A stretch of 64,000 nt of DNA, taken from positions 710,001 to 774,000 of the forward strand of contig JAJFZO010000234.1 in the NCBI GenBank assembly GCA_021397835.1. The letters are read 5' to 3'. This document shows, piece by piece, positions 36,669 through 50,100 of the stretch (within the stretch, counting starts at the first letter, position 1; each line of letters begins with the position of its first letter). A program made the position numbers and the translations under genes. The notes under the pieces are model-generated. The model saw nothing but the letters and a program-made list of their open reading frames with translations. It was not told where the DNA came from and did no database searches. The DNA comes from Moringa oleifera. Taxonomy: Eukaryota > Streptophyta > Magnoliopsida > Brassicales > Moringaceae.

Positions 36669-37013
36669 AACAAATATTTTGTTCTTGTAGATAATTTGAT
36701 TTTGATTGAGTTATCAATATGTTATTCATATAAGGTCCAAATGAAGAAAGGAAACTAAGATAAAGTAAAAATACTTCTTTGAACTCACCTAATAAAAAAT
36801 CCTTCCATTCTCACAAGAGAATGAAGTAAATTATACTTTCATACAATATCTTAATTGAATTATGCGTAATGATCAATAAATTCGATTTCATTTTATATCT
36901 ACATGTGTCAAAATCCTAACACAATCTAATCTATTTCATAGATATTTAGGCTGGAATTGACGAACAACCACTAACAATATTAGTCTTTATTAGTGTTGAA
37001 TAGAAATCTAATT
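36669..37013. other. psbK-trnQ spacer
   Basis: AT-rich plastid spacer. No gene is seen. Confidence 0.6.
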
Positions 37014-37085
37014 TGGGGCATAGCCAAGCGGTAAGGCAACGGGTTTATGTCCCATTATTCGGAGGTTCGAATCCTTCCATCCTAG
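37014..37085 (+). tRNA. trnQ-UUG: Plastid tRNA-Gln gene with altered anticodon, NUPT copy
   Basis: A 72-base match, TGGGGCATAGCCAAGCGG to TTCCATCCTAG. The anticodon loop reads GTTTATGTC where plastids have GTTTTGGTC, so UUG has become UAU. Stem pairs are also lost (CCCATT for CCCGCT). A tRNA scan might call it as isoleucine-like; it is almost surely dead. Confidence 0.88.
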
Positions 37086-37563
37086 AGCATAGAATAAATA
37101 TTATTCTTTTTAAATGACCTTCTGTTTAAGAGTAAAATATTGGAGAAGATGTAATTCTTATTTCTAATTTTTCAAGATTCAAGGAGAAGAAAGAATTTTT
37201 TTTTCACCACTTGAATTGAGTTCAAATAACATCTACTTGTGATCCAATTAAAGTGGAAACATACGTTACAAGAGTTGGAATTCAAAAATATATATATTAT
37301 TAAATAAATAAATAAATCTATTTACAGATATAAATATGTATTTTTCATTCATACAATGACATAGGCATTGCATTTATACAATAAAATATGGAATTTATTT
37401 GAATTCTTACTGAGACTTTTTCTTCATAAATTCTCCATCTTGTTCATATTTCATATACAAATAGAGGGAAAAAGTATAGATTACTATGTACCGATCAAAC
37501 AATGACTATTCATGATTGCATAATTGAATCAATTACATACTAGTTCCAAACTGGAGGAATGTT
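37086..37563. other. trnQ-rps16 spacer
   Basis: AT-rich plastid spacer with TAAA-type repeats (about 37300-37315). No gene is seen. Confidence 0.6.
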
Positions 37564-38710
37564 ATGGTAAAACTTCGTTTGAAATGATGTGGTAAAAAGT
37601 AACGTGCGACTTAAATTGAAGGACATGATCTACTGTGGATTTTTACATCCACCATTTTACTTTATACAAGAATAAAGCTGCTCTTGGCTTGACATTCTTT
37701 ATTATGTTTTACCAGAACCCTGATTTTTCTTGGGTTCTAATATAAAAAATGATACGAATAGAGCTTGAGGAGAAAGTATTTACTCCTTTCTCAAGGGGTA
37801 AAGATGTAAGGTCAGTGCCAATCAATAAGTTGTTCCAACTTCGTAAGTATATTTTTTTAAATACAAATTGAAGGGATCCATTTCAAGCAATTTTTCAAAT
37901 CCATAAAGAAAATTTGTTGAAATTGCAAAAACTCTTTCGATCTAAAGTGTATGATGCATGAATCAAGCGTTTGTATGATATTTTGATAGAAAGAAATCAT
38001 AAACAAAAAAAATAGGCTTGTTGCTGCCATTTTTAAAATGATTAAAAATTGCCGAAGTAATGTCTAAACTCAATTATTCAAAGCAAGGATAAAGGATCCT
38101 GGAACAAGGCAATACCATTTTGTTTTCAATTGTCTTAACAATTAGATCATAATGAAGAATTAAAATCGATTCTAAAAGAGACAAACAAAAAAGGGCTTAG
38201 AGACTACTCAATGAATGAAATGACTAAGGATTTTCTATTGACCTATTTGAGACTTATCCAACTTGAGTTATAAAAGTATGAATGCTTTTTTTTTTCTTTT
38301 TCTAAAAAGAAAAGAAGAAAAAAGGATTTAGGACTTAAATACCTAATTAATTTGGTCTTTTATAAATCTGTTTGACATTCGAATTTTGTACATAGACAAA
38401 AACTCATTTCTAATCATAATCATTTTTTTCTCGAGCCGTATGAGGAGAAACCCTCTATATGTTTCTAGGGGGTAGTATTCATCTACATCTACCCCAATGA
38501 GCCATTTATCGAATCGTTGCAATTGATGTTCAATCCCGAACAGAAGGAAGGGATCTTCAGAAAGTGAATTTTTATGATTTGATAAATAATGAAACGTATT
38601 TAAATGTTCTTGCTATTTTATATTTCCTTTAAAAAGGTGCTCAGCCTGTAGGAACTGTTCATAATATTTCAAAGAAGCCAGGGGTTTTTATGGAACTTAG
38701 TGTTAATTAA
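37564..38710 (+). pseudogene. rps16: rps16 (plastid ribosomal protein S16), split gene
   Basis: Exon 1 (37564-37603) encodes MVKLRLK, stop, CGKK, stop. The stops fit single C-to-T changes of CGA and CAA codons. The intron starts GTGCGAC and runs to about 38498. Exon 2 (38499-38710) encodes [20 protein letters not shown], then [20 protein letters not shown], a frame shift, KGAQPVGTVHNISKK and the stop TAA 38708-38710. Length and exon layout are normal. It follows trnQ on the same strand. Confidence 0.9.
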
Positions 38711-39605
38711 ATGAAACTAAAATAATAGAATAAAAAAAAAGAGGGTATTGATGACTCATATATAGCTTTGTATAAAAAATTCTCTACTCTTTCCCCTCTT
38801 TTCCTTTATTCACACCTATTTATTTTACCTAATTTAGTATTCCTACTAAAGAATATCGTGTTCTATAATGAGAAAATTTTATTTTACAAAAATTGATTTT
38901 ATTGATATAATTTTATTGGTATAAAATACATAAAAAAATAAATGAAGAAATTGGTTAAAAAAATATAGTTTGTAAGATCACCACTGATCCTTAAAGGAAT
39001 GAAGGGAAAAAATAGCATGTCATATCAATGGAGAATTTGGATAACATATTTCTTTATTCTCAGATCGATACAAAGCCGTGTTTGAATTCTCGGTGCAGAA
39101 CAAAATGAATTGAATTCAAAGTTAGGTCGAGTAGATAAATATATGACCCCAATTAGAGGGAAATAAAAAGCAACGAGCTTTTGTTCATAATTTGAATGAT
39201 TATTTGATCTAATTAAATGTGAAAAATATGTTACCACCTAATGCAGTAAGGACTTTTCTCATGAGTGGATTATCAATTTTTTTAATGAGTCCTAATTGTT
39301 AGTTTTTTCCTATTATGTGTTGGAGATGAATGTGTAGAAGAAGCAGTATATTGATAAAGAAAAAATATATATTTCCAAAATCAAAAAAGCGATTGGGTTG
39401 AAAAAATAAAGGATTTCTAATCATCTTCCCTATAAGCAACATAAATCAATTAGATGGAAAAAAGAAGGTAGAGAATCCATTGATGAGTTTACCTATTATT
39501 GAGGTATCTATTCTTTTCTTATGATAATATCTTGTTTCGACTTTATCGCACTATGTATTATTTGATAACCCAATAAACACCTATTCAAATCGAATTTCAA
39601 TTGAA
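38711..39605 (+). other. rps16-trnK spacer and 5' part of the trnK intron
   Basis: From about 38970 the sequence matches the trnK-UUU group II intron upstream of matK (for example TGATCCTTAAAGGAATGAAG, GCAACGAGCTTTTGTTC, GGACTTTTCTCATGAGTGG). The trnK 5' exon itself is not found, so a deletion lies between about 38720 and 38970. Confidence 0.7.
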
Positions 39606-40768
39606 ATGGAGGAATTTCAAGTATATTTAGAGCTAGATAGATCTCGGCAACATGACTTCCTATACCTACTTATTTTTCGGGAGTATATTTATGCACTTGC
39701 TCATGATCATAGTTTAAATATAAATAGATATGTTTTGTTGGAAAATTTGAGTTACGACAATAAATCTAGTTCAATAATTATGAAATGTTTAATTTTTCGA
39801 ATGTATCAATAGAATCATTTGATTATTTCCATTAATGATTCTAACCAAAATCTATTTTTTAGTCAGAACAATAATTTTTATTATCAAATGATATCAGCGG
39901 TATTTGCAGTGATTGTAAAAATTTTATTTTTCCTAAGATTAGTATTTGCCTTAGAAGGAAAAGAACCAGTAAAATCTCATAATTTACAATCAATTCATTC
40001 AATATTTCCCTTTTCAGAGGACAAATTTTCACATTTAATTTATGTGTTAGATGTACTAATACCTTACCCCATCCATCTAGAAATCTTGGTTCAACCGCTT
40101 CGTTTCTAAGTAAAAGATGCCTCTTCTTTGCATTTATTACGGTTCTATCTCTACAAATATTGCAATTGGAGAGTCTTATTACTCCAAAGAAATCTTTTTT
40201 TAATCTAAGGTTTTTCTTATTCTTATATAATTCTTATGTATGTGAATATGAATCCATCTTATTTTTTCTCTACAACTAATCTTCTCATTTACAATCAACA
40301 TCTTCTGGAGTCCTTCTTGAGCGAATTTTTTTCTATGAAAAAATAGAAAATCTTACAAAAACACATCTTATAAAAACCTTTGTTAATGTTTTTCAGGACA
40401 TCTTATGCGTGTTCAGGGATTCTTTCATGCATTATGTCAGATATCAAGGAAAATCCATTTTAGCTTCAAAAGATACGCCTCTTCTGGTGAATAAATGGAA
40501 ATATTACTTTGTTAATTTATGGCAATGTCATTTTTACGTGTGGTCTCAATCATAAAGGGTCCATATAAACCAATTATCCAAAGATTATCTAGACTTTCCA
40601 GGCTATTTTTCAAGTTTGCGATTCAACCCGTTAGTGGTATGGAGGTAAATGTTAGAAAACTCATTTATAATAGATAATACTATAAAGAAGTTTGATATAA
40701 AAAATTTCAATTATTCCTATGATTGGATCATTGGTTAAAGCGAGATTTTTTAATACATTAGGGCATGT
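39606..40768 (+). pseudogene. matK: matK, 3'-truncated (group II intron maturase)
   Basis: Starts at ATG 39606 ([20 protein letters not shown]) and keeps its frame to TAG 39810-39812 in RMYQ-stop. It continues in the other frames ([20 protein letters not shown] about 40000; [20 protein letters not shown] about 40420). It ends abruptly in VKARFFNTLGH at about 40768, where psbA sequence begins. The missing part includes the C-terminal domain X needed for splicing, and the trnK 3' exon. The deletion is internal to the NUPT. Confidence 0.9.
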
Positions 40769-41412
40769 AACCTTGGATTGTTGTTGCATATTCAACTACT
40801 GTTACAGCTGCTACCATACTTTTCTTAATCTATCCAATTGGTCAAGGAAAGTTTTCTGATGGAATGCCTCTAGGAATCTCTAGTACTTTCAACTTTATGA
40901 TTGTATTCCATGTTGAGCACAACATTCTTATGCACCCATTTCACATGTTAGGCGTAGTTGGTGTATTTGGTGGCTCCCTATTCAGTGCTATGCATGGTTC
41001 CTTGGTAACTTTTAGTTTGATTAGGGAAACCACATAAAATGAATCTACTAATGAAAGTTATAGATTCGATCAAGAGGAAAAAACTTATAATATCATAGCT
41101 ACTCATGCTTATTTTGGCTGATTGATCTTCCAATATGCTAGTTTCAACAACTCTTGTTCTTTACATTTATTCTTATTAGCTTGGCCTGTAGTAGGTATCT
41201 GGTTTACTACTTTAGGTATAAACACTATGGTTTTCAATCTAAATGGTTTCAAATTCAACCAATTTGTAGTTAATTGTCAAGGTCGTGTAATTAATACTTG
41301 GGCTAATATTATTAATTGTGCTAACCTTGGTATGGAAGTTATGCATGAATATGATGCTCATAACTTCCCTCTAGACCTAGCTGTTATTGAAGCTCCATCT
41401 ACAAATGGATAA
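40769..41412 (+). pseudogene. psbA: psbA 3' part (photosystem II D1 protein)
   Basis: Encodes about the last 215 residues of D1: [20 protein letters not shown], then [39 protein letters not shown] and, after two stops, [17 protein letters not shown] to IEAPSTNG and TAA 41410-41412. In-frame stops at ETT-stop-NES (41036) and YFG-stop-LIF (41120) fit G-to-T/C-to-T changes. Upstream it is fused to matK by a deletion. Trans-membrane helices IV and V and the His ligands region are visible but the gene lacks its start. Confidence 0.93.
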
Positions 41413-41450
41413 GAATTTGGTTTGGTCTTACTGTAGACCTGTTTTTAAAA

Positions 41451-41507
41451 ATAAAAGAGCAATAATCAATTTCTTCTTTTATCAAGAAGGTTGGTATTGC
41501 TCCTTTA
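41451..41507 (+). terminator. psbA 3' stem-loop relic
   Basis: AAAAGAGCAATAATC and, after a TTCTTTTATCAAGAA hairpin core, GGTATTGCTCCTTTA form the inverted repeat that stabilises plastid psbA mRNA. One mismatch cluster is seen in the outer stem. Confidence 0.65.
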
Positions 41508-41822
41508 TTTAGTTATTTAGTAGTTTTTTTATATAATATAAAGTTTTTTTGACTTTAACATTAAACATTGAATAAGAAAAAATAAAATAAGAAAAAATTT
41601 ATGAGTTTTTTTTTTAGTATTATACTTTCATTATCTACTATTTTTTTTAGAAAAAAGTTTTTACTAATTTTTTATGAAGTTATTATTTAACATAAATTAA
41701 AAACAAAGTTGAAATTGTTTCCCTGTTCTTATATAGAAATTACAATTTTTTTCAATTTTTATTTCATTTGTTTTGTAAAGTAATTTTCTAAATAAAAAAA
41801 GAGTAGTGGTAAAGTAGTAGGG
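41508..41822. other. psbA-trnH spacer
   Basis: AT-rich plastid spacer with long T runs (about 41605-41660). No gene is seen. Confidence 0.6.
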
Positions 41823-41897
41823 GCAGACGTAGCCAAGTGGATCAAGGCAGTGGATTATGAATCCACCATGCGCAGGTTCCATTCTCGTTGTTCGCCC
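41823..41897 (+). tRNA. trnH-GUG: Plastid tRNA-His gene with altered anticodon, NUPT copy
   Basis: A 75-base match, GCAGACGTAGCCAAGTGG to GTTGTTCGCCC. The anticodon reads ATG instead of GTG (GGATTATGAATCC) by one G-to-A change. The T-loop GGTTCCATTC is also changed. In plastids this gene marks the large-single-copy edge, which fits rpl2 following about 170 bases on. Confidence 0.9.
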
Positions 41898-42070
41898 ATA
41901 ATAACTATTAACTAATTATAATAACTAATATTTTGGCTTTTGCATTAAGCTTATCAATTTTTCTTAATAAATGATTTGCTATAAAAGCATTTTTTTAGTG
42001 AACGTGTCACAGTTATTTAACTCTTATTTTTTTTTTTAAAGATGAAGAAGGAAATTATGTTTTCTTTCAT

Positions 42071-43547
42071 CTTTACTACGGCGATGAAGAATCAAATTAT
42101 CACTATATTTATTCCTTTTTCTACTTCTTCCTCTAAGTGAGGATAACCCCAAGGAGTTACGGGTTTTCTGCCAATTGGAGCCCCCCTTTCACCACCTCCA
42201 TGGGGATAGTTTATAGGGTTCATAACTACTCCTCTTACTACAAGACGCTTACCTAGCCAACATTCAGATCTGGCTTTACCCAAACTTCTGTGGTTCAACC
42301 CAACATTCCCTAACTTGTCCGACTGTTGCTGAGCAGTTTTTGGATATCAAACGGACCTTTCCAAAAGGTAATTTGGACGTGGCCGATTTCCCTTCTTTTG
42401 CAATCAGTTTCGCTATAGCATCCACTGCTCTAGCTATTATCCACCTTTTCCAAGTGTGATTTCTATGTTATGTATGGCCATGCCTAAGGGCATATTGATT
42501 AAAGTGGATTCTTCTTTTTGATCAATTAAAACCCCTTCCCAAACTATACAAGCTTCTTCCAAAGCAGATGGCTTTCTGGATATAGATGATGATATCTATA
42601 CAGATGAATCTTATATATATTGTACAATGAAGTACCACACGAGCGGATATATAGGAATCTAAATCTGTCGAATAACTCCTATTATGATCTTTTACATTCT
42701 AGGTCTTTCTGTTCCGTCATCTGGCTTATGTTCTTCATGTAGCATTTAAACCAAACGACTTTATGAAATTACATAGATACTTCCACATATTATGGGTAAC
42801 GTGGGAGACATCTCTATTTTTGTCCTAGGGAATCTTTAGAATTACCATTGCTTAGCTTTCAATTTGCCTTTGACCATCAAATGAAATATGAATAACCTGT
42901 CTTCCTCTCTTTGAAACAAAGGGCGTTTTTGGTTCTGTTAGTGCTTCAAACAATTTTGTCTTTTCCATATTACTATATCTCTAGAGTCAATAATTTTATA
43001 GAACTACTGAACTCAATCACTTGCTGTCGTTACTCTTCAATTTTTTATTGAGGTTTATCCAGTAGAGGTACTTAAATTGGATGAGTGATCAATTTTTAGG
43101 TTTTGTCGTAAACCTAATTGGTTACTTCTAATTATGTAAATCAATAGTTCAAATCACACTCAAAGGTAGGACATTTCCCCTTTTTATAGGAACTTCTGCA
43201 CTAAAAACAATAGGATCTCCAATTATAGCCCCTCTAGGATGTAAACTATATCTCTTCTCACCATCCCCATAGTGTATGAGACAAATGTACGCATTTCGAT
43301 TAGGGTTGTATTCTATAGTTACAATTGTACCACATGTCTTTTTCATTTCGTCGAAAATTGATTTTATGGTATAGGCGCTTATGACCTCCCCCTTATGCCT
43401 TGCGGTAATGATTCCTTTGGCATTACGACCTTTACCACAATGATGCTGTCCATAAATCAAATTATTTTGTAGATTTGATTTCACTTGACTCTCTACAGCT
43501 TTATTGCGTGTGCTTGGGGTAGAAGTTTTGTATAAATGTATCACCAT
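42071..43547 (-). pseudogene. rpl2: rpl2 (plastid ribosomal protein L2), split gene
   Basis: Exon 1 runs from 43547 ([20 protein letters not shown]) to about 43160 and is open over almost all its length ([40 protein letters not shown]). A group II intron lies at about 43159-42498. Exon 2 (about 42497-42071) has [48 protein letters not shown], a frameshift, then [13 protein letters not shown] with the stop changed. Its normal start in many plastomes is an edited ACG; here ATGGT follows an upstream in-frame ATG at 43565. Confidence 0.92.
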
Positions 43548-43565
43548 GCCATTAGGTATTTTCAT

Positions 43566-43847
43566 TTAAGTTCTTTTCTTTCTAAGAGGTAGAATAGAAT
43601 GACCCAATTGAAGTATAATGATCATACGTCTATAATGCATTATATGTCCCATAATAGGTCCCATTCTTCTACCTTTTTTAGGGAGTCGATGACTATTCAT
43701 AGCTATTACCTTGACACCAAAGAAGAGTTCCACCTAATGCTTTATTTTTGTCCTAGTTGATCCTAATTCGACATTAGAAGTATGTTGATTTTTCCTTAAT
43801 AACCGAATACTTTTGTCTGTAAATACTGCATATTTGATTCCATCCAT
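43566..43847 (-). pseudogene. rpl23: rpl23 (plastid ribosomal protein L23)
   Basis: The minus-strand start is ATG 43845-43847 ([20 protein letters not shown]) and the stop TAA is at 43566-43568 (after KKRT-like end). Full length, about 93 codons, with frame breaks in the middle ([20 protein letters not shown], then [19 protein letters not shown]). It lies 18 bases upstream of rpl2 as in plastids. Confidence 0.88.
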
Positions 43848-44013
43848 AAATCTATTTTCTTCCCTATGATTTCTAGTCTTAATAAGAATGCTAGTTCTTG
43901 CTGTTCATATGTTATGATATGAATATACCATACCAATTTGTTATGTATAGATGATAAGATTCCATTGATACAGAGCCAACTCTAATAGACTTATTAGAGG
44001 GTCCCATTAACGT

Positions 44014-44086
44014 GCATCCAGTAGGAATTGAACCTACGGATTCGCCAATTATGAGTTGGGTGTTTTAACTATTTAGCCATGGATGC
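44014..44086 (-). tRNA. trnI-CAU: Plastid tRNA-Ile (CAU), NUPT copy
   Basis: On the minus strand it starts GCATCCATGGCTAAATAG and ends CAATTCCTACTGGATGC, 73 bases, with the anticodon CAT in CTCATAATT intact. Acceptor and T arms pair fully; a few changes lie in the D and anticodon stems. Order rpl23, trnI-CAU, ycf2 is that of the plastid inverted repeat. Confidence 0.93.
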
Positions 44087-44174
44087 TTAGCGGGGATCCT
44101 CATACATGGTGAATAACCAAAATCTAATTGAAATGAAATCTTTAGGATAAATCAATGAAATTTAGGAGGAATCA

Positions 44175-47100
44175 ATGAAAAGACATTAATTCAAATCTTG
44201 GATTTTTAAATTGAGAGAAATATTAAGAGAATTCAAGAATTCTCACTTTTTTTTAGATTCATGGACCCAATTCAATTCAGTGGGATCTTTCATTCAAATT
44301 TTTTTTCCACCAAGAACATTTTATAAAACTCTTGGACCCTCGAATTTAGGGTATCCAACTTTCACGTAATTCATAGGGTTCAACAAGCAATCGATATTTC
44401 AGATCAAGGGTGTAGTGCTATTTGTAGTAGCGGTCCTGATATATCGTATTAACAATCGAAATATGGTCGAAAGAAAAAATCTCTATTTGATGGGGCTTCT
44501 TCCTATACCTTTGACTTTCATTGGACCTAGAAATGATATATTGGAAGAATCTTTTGGGTCTTCCAATATCAATGGTTGATTGTTTTGCTCCTTTATCTTT
44601 TAAAAGGAAAAAAAAAATCTTTGAGAGCTGCTGCCTAGATCTTAAAGAGAGTATTTGGGTTCTTCCAATAACTAAAAAAGGTATCATGCTTGAATCTAAT
44701 TAGAGTTCGCGATGCTGGAGGAACTGGATTGGAAAAAAGAGGGATTCTAGTTGTAAGATATCTAATGAAACCGTCATTGGAATTGATATCTCATTCAAAG
44801 AGAAAGATATCAAATCTTTAGAGTTTCTTTTTGTATATTATACAGATGATCCAATCTGCAAGGGCCATCATTGAGAATTGTTTAATCATCTTTCTCCGAG
44901 TAAGATGCAAAACATAATCAACTTGAATTCAGGACAACTATTCGAAATCTTAGTGAAAGATGGAATTTGTTATCTCATGTTTGCTTTTCATGAAAAAATA
45001 CCAATTGAAGTGGAAGGTTTCTTCAAACAACAAGGAGTTTGGTCAACTATTCTATCAAATGATATTGAGCATGTTTCCTATCTCTTCTCAAGAAACAAGT
45101 AGGCTATTTCTTGGCAAAATTGTTCTCAATTTCATATGTGGCAATTCCACCAAGATCTCTTCATTAGTTGGGGGAAGAATCTGTATGAATCGTATTTTTT
45201 GAGGAACATATCGAAAGAGAATTGGATTTGTTTAGACAATGTGTGATTGGTAAACAAGGATCGATTTTTTAGCAAGGTACGAAATGTATCATCAAATATT
45301 CAATATGATTCCATAAGATCTAGTTTCGTTCAAGCAATGGATTCTAACCAATTGAAAATATCTTCTCGTCAATTTAGAGATCATTTTGATTTTGTTAGTA
45401 ATGAGGATTCAAAATATCATACATTAATCAATGAAAGAGAGATCCAACAACTAAAAGAAAGATTGATTTTTTTGGATCTTTCCTTTCTTCAAACGGAACG
45501 AACAGAGATAAATTCAGATCAATTACCTAAATGTCTTTTTGGATATTCCTCAATGCCTTGACTATTCATGAAACATGAAAAGCTGATGAATAATCATCTG
45601 TTACTTGAAGAAATCGAAGAATTTCTTGAGAATCCTACAAGACCTATTTGTTCTGTTTTTCTGTGACAGATGGTCAGAACTTTATCTCGGTTCGAATCCT
45701 GCTAAAAGGTTTACTAAGGATTAGAAATTGTTGAAGAAAGAGCAAGATGTTTCTTTTATCCTTTTAAGGTGATCAAAAAATAAAGCAATAGTTAATATAT
45801 TCAAGACTGGAACAAAAGAGATACATGTTACACCACGATTTTAAATCAGAAAAGAGATTTCAAGAAATGGCAAATTTATTCACTCTATCAATAATCGAGC
45901 CAGATCTGATGTATCATAAGGGATTTGCCTTTCTTATAGATTCCTACGGATTTGATCAAAAATAATTCTTAAATGAGGTATTCAACTCCATGGATGAATC
46001 AAAGAAGAAATCTTTGTCGGTTTTACCTCCTATTTTTTATGAAGAAAATAAATCTTTTTATCGAAGGATTAAAAAAAAATGGGTCGAATCTCCTGCGAGA
46101 ATGATTTAGAAGATCCAAAACCAAAAATAGCGGTATTTGCTAGCAACAACATAATGGAGGCAGTCAATCAATATAGATTGATCCGAAATTTGGTTCAAAT
46201 CCAATATAGCAACTATGGAACAAATGTATTGAATCGATTCTTTTTAATGAATAGATCCAATCACAACTTCAAATATGGAATTCAAAGGGATCAAATAGGA
46301 AATGATACTCTGAATCATTGAACTATAATGAAATATATGATCAACCAACATTTATCGATTTGAAAAAGAGTCAGAAAAAACGGTTCGACCCTCTTGTTTT
46401 TCTTTCTTGAACCAAGAGATCCATAAATCATGATCCTAATGCATATAGATGCAAATGGTCCAATAGGAGCAAAAATTTCCAGGAGCATTTTGAACATTTC
46501 GTTTCTAAGCAGAAGAGTTGTTTTCAAGTAGTGTTCGATCGATTATGTATTAATCAATATTCGATTGATTGGTTTGAGGTTGTTGACAAAAAAGATTTGT
46601 CTAAGTCATTTCGTTTCTTTTTGTCCAAGTTACTTCTTTTTTTTGTCCAAGTTACTTCTCTTTTTGTCTAACTCACTTCTTTTTTTCTTTGTGAGTTTTA
46701 AGAATATCCCTATTCCTAGGTCTGAGATCCATATCTACGAATTGAAAGGTCCAAACAATCAACTCTACAATCAGTTGTTAGAATCAATAGGTCTTCAAAT
46801 CGTTCATTTGAAAAAATTAAAGCCTTTTTTATTGGATGATCATAATACTTCTCAACAATCGAAATTCTTGATCAATGGAGAATCAATATCACTATTTTTG
46901 TTCAATAAGATACTAAAGTGGATGATTGACTCATTCCATACTAGAAAGAATCATAGGAAATCTTTCGATAACACGGATTCTTATTTCTCAATGATATCCC
47001 ACGATCAAGACAATTGGTTGAATCTTGTGAAATCATTTCATGGAAGTACATTGATATCTTATTTTTATAAAGCAAATCAACTTCGATTCTTGAATAATCC

Positions 47101-50100
47101 ACATCACTTCTGCTTCTATTGTAACAAAAGATTTCCTTTTATGTGGAAAAGGTCTGTATCAATAATTATGATTTTACATATGGACAATTCCTCAATATCT
47201 TGTTCATTCGCAACAAAATATTTTCTTTATGCAGTGGTAAAAAAAAAACATGTTTTTTTGGAAAGAGATACTATTCTACCTTCACCAATCGAGTCACAAG
47301 TATCTAACATGTTCATATCTAAGGATTTTCCATAAAGTGGTGATGAGAGGTATAAGTTGTACAAATCTTTCCATTTTGCAATTCGATCCATTAGTTCGTG
47401 GAGCTATTTATTTGATTGCAGACATTTTTAGAACACCTCTAATAGAGGGACAAATAGTCAATTTTGAAAGAATTTATTGTCAACCTCTTTCAGATATGAA
47501 TCTATTTGATTCAAGAGAGAAGAACTTGTGTCAGTATCTCAATTTCAATTCAAACTTGGGTTTGATTCACATTCCATGTTTTGAGAAATATTTACCATTT
47601 GAAAAAAGAAAAAAACAGAGTCTTTATCTAAAGAAATGCATTGAGAAAGGACAGATGGATAGAAACTTTCAACAAGATAGTGCTTTTTCAACTCTCTCAA
47701 AATGGAATCTATTCTAAACATATATGCCATGGTTCCTTACTTCGACAGGGTACAAATATCTAAATTTGATATTTTTAGATACTTTTTCAAACCTATTGCC
47801 GATACTAAGTAGCAATCAAAAATTTGTATCCATTTTTCATGATATTATGAATGGATCAGATATATCATGGCGAATTCTTAAAAAAAAAAAAAATTATCTT
47901 CCATAATGGAATCTGATAAGTGAGATTTCGAGTAAGTGTTTACATAATCTTCGTTTGTATGAAGAAATGATTCATCGAAATAATGAGTCACCATTGATAT
48001 CGACACATCTAAGATCATTAAATGTTTGGGAGTTCCTTTATTCAATCCTTTTCCTTCTTCTTGTTGCTGGATATCTCATTTGTACACATCTTCTTTTTTT
48101 TTCTTGAGCCTATAGTGAGTTATAGACAGAGTTCGAAAGGGTCAAATCTTTGATGATTACATCATACATGATTGAGTTACGAAAACTTCTTGATAGGTAT
48201 CCTACATCTGAACTGAATTCTTTTTATTTCATTGATATCATCGATCTCATAAGTATCATACCAAATCCCATTATTTGAATCATTTTTTTGATAAATACGA
48301 GACATCTAAATCATATAAGTAAAAAGATTTATTCATTGATAAGAAAAAGAAAAAACGTGAGTGGTGACTGGATTGATGATAAAATAAAATCTTGGGTCGC
48401 GAATAGTGATTTGATTGAAGATAAAGAAAGAGAAATCTTTGTTCAGTTCTCCATCCTAACTGCAGAAAAAAGGATTAATCAAATTCTATTGAGTTTGACT
48501 CACAGTGATCATTTATCAAAGAATGACTCTGGTTATCAAATGATTGAACAACGAGGAACAATTTACTTATAATACTTAGTTGACATTCATAAAAAGTATA
48601 TGAATTATGAGTTCAGTATATCCTGTTTAATAGAAAGACGGATATTCCTTGCTCATTATCGGGCAATCACTTATTCACAAACTTCGTGTGGGGCTAATAG
48701 TTTTCATTTTCCATCTCTTGGATTTTCACTTCGCTTAGCCCTATCCCTCTTTAGGGTTATTTTAGTGATCGGTTCTATAGGAACTGAATGATCCTATTTG
48801 GTCAAATACCTAGCTACAAAACTCCTATGTTTCTTTGATTACAGTATTTCTAAACAAGTTCATGGATAACAAGCCTAAAGGTTTTTTTATTGAAGATAGT
48901 GACGATATTAATGCTAGTGATGGTATTGATGCTAGTGACGATATTAATGGTAGTAACGATATTAATAATAGTGAGATATCGATCGTAAACTTGATATGGA
49001 GCTGGAGCTTCTAACTATGATGAATGCACTAATTATGGATATGATGTCGGAAATAGTTCGATTTTATATCACCCTTCAATTCGAATTAGCAAAAGCAATG
49101 TCTCCTTACATAATATGGATTCCAAACATTCATGATCTGGATGTGAATGAATCGAATTACTTATCCCTCAGTCTATTAGTGAACTCTCCCTCTAAGGATT
49201 GTGAAAGATGTTCCACTAGAAATATTCTTGTTATTGCTTCGACTCATATTCCCCAAAAAGTGGATCCCGCTGTAATAGCCCCGAATAAATTAAATACATG
49301 CATTCAGATACGAAGGCTTCTTATTTCGCAACAACGAAAGCACTTTTTCACTATTTTATATACTAGGGGATTTCACTTGGAAAAGAACATGTTCCATACC
49401 AATGGATTCGAGTACATAACCATGGGTTCCAATGCATGAGATCTTGTAGCACTTACCAATGAGCCCCTATCGATTAGTATTACATAGAAGAAATCAATTA
49501 CAAACACTAATACAATTAGATCTACTCTTCATAGAGAAACTTAGGATTTGCGATCCCAGGTAAGATCGATTTAGGATCATGGGATCCTTTTCTATCAGAT
49601 AGGAAGGGCTATTGCACAAAATGTACTTCTAAGTAATTACCCCATAGATCCTATATGTATCTATATGAAGAAGAAATCATGTAACAAACGGGATTCTTAT
49701 TTGTACAAATGGTATTTCGAACTTGGAATGAGCTTGAACAAATTAGTGATACTTTTTTATCTATTGAGTTGTTCTGTCAAATCGATCACTCAAGACCTTT
49801 GGTCTCTACCCAGATCCGATGAAAAAATTGGATTACTTCTTATGGATTTATTGAGAATGATTCTGATCTAGTTCATGACCTATTAGAAGTAGAAGGTGCT
49901 TTGGTAGGATCCTCCTGGACAAAAAAAGATTGCACTTAGTTTGATAATGATTGAGTGACATTGTTTCTTCAGTCCGAACTAAGGAATCCCTTATATATGA
50001 TGCAAAATGGATCTTGTTCTATCATTGATCAGAGATTTCTTTATGAAAAATACAAATCGAAGTTTGAAGAAAGGGAAGAAGAAAGAGTCCTAGACCTACA

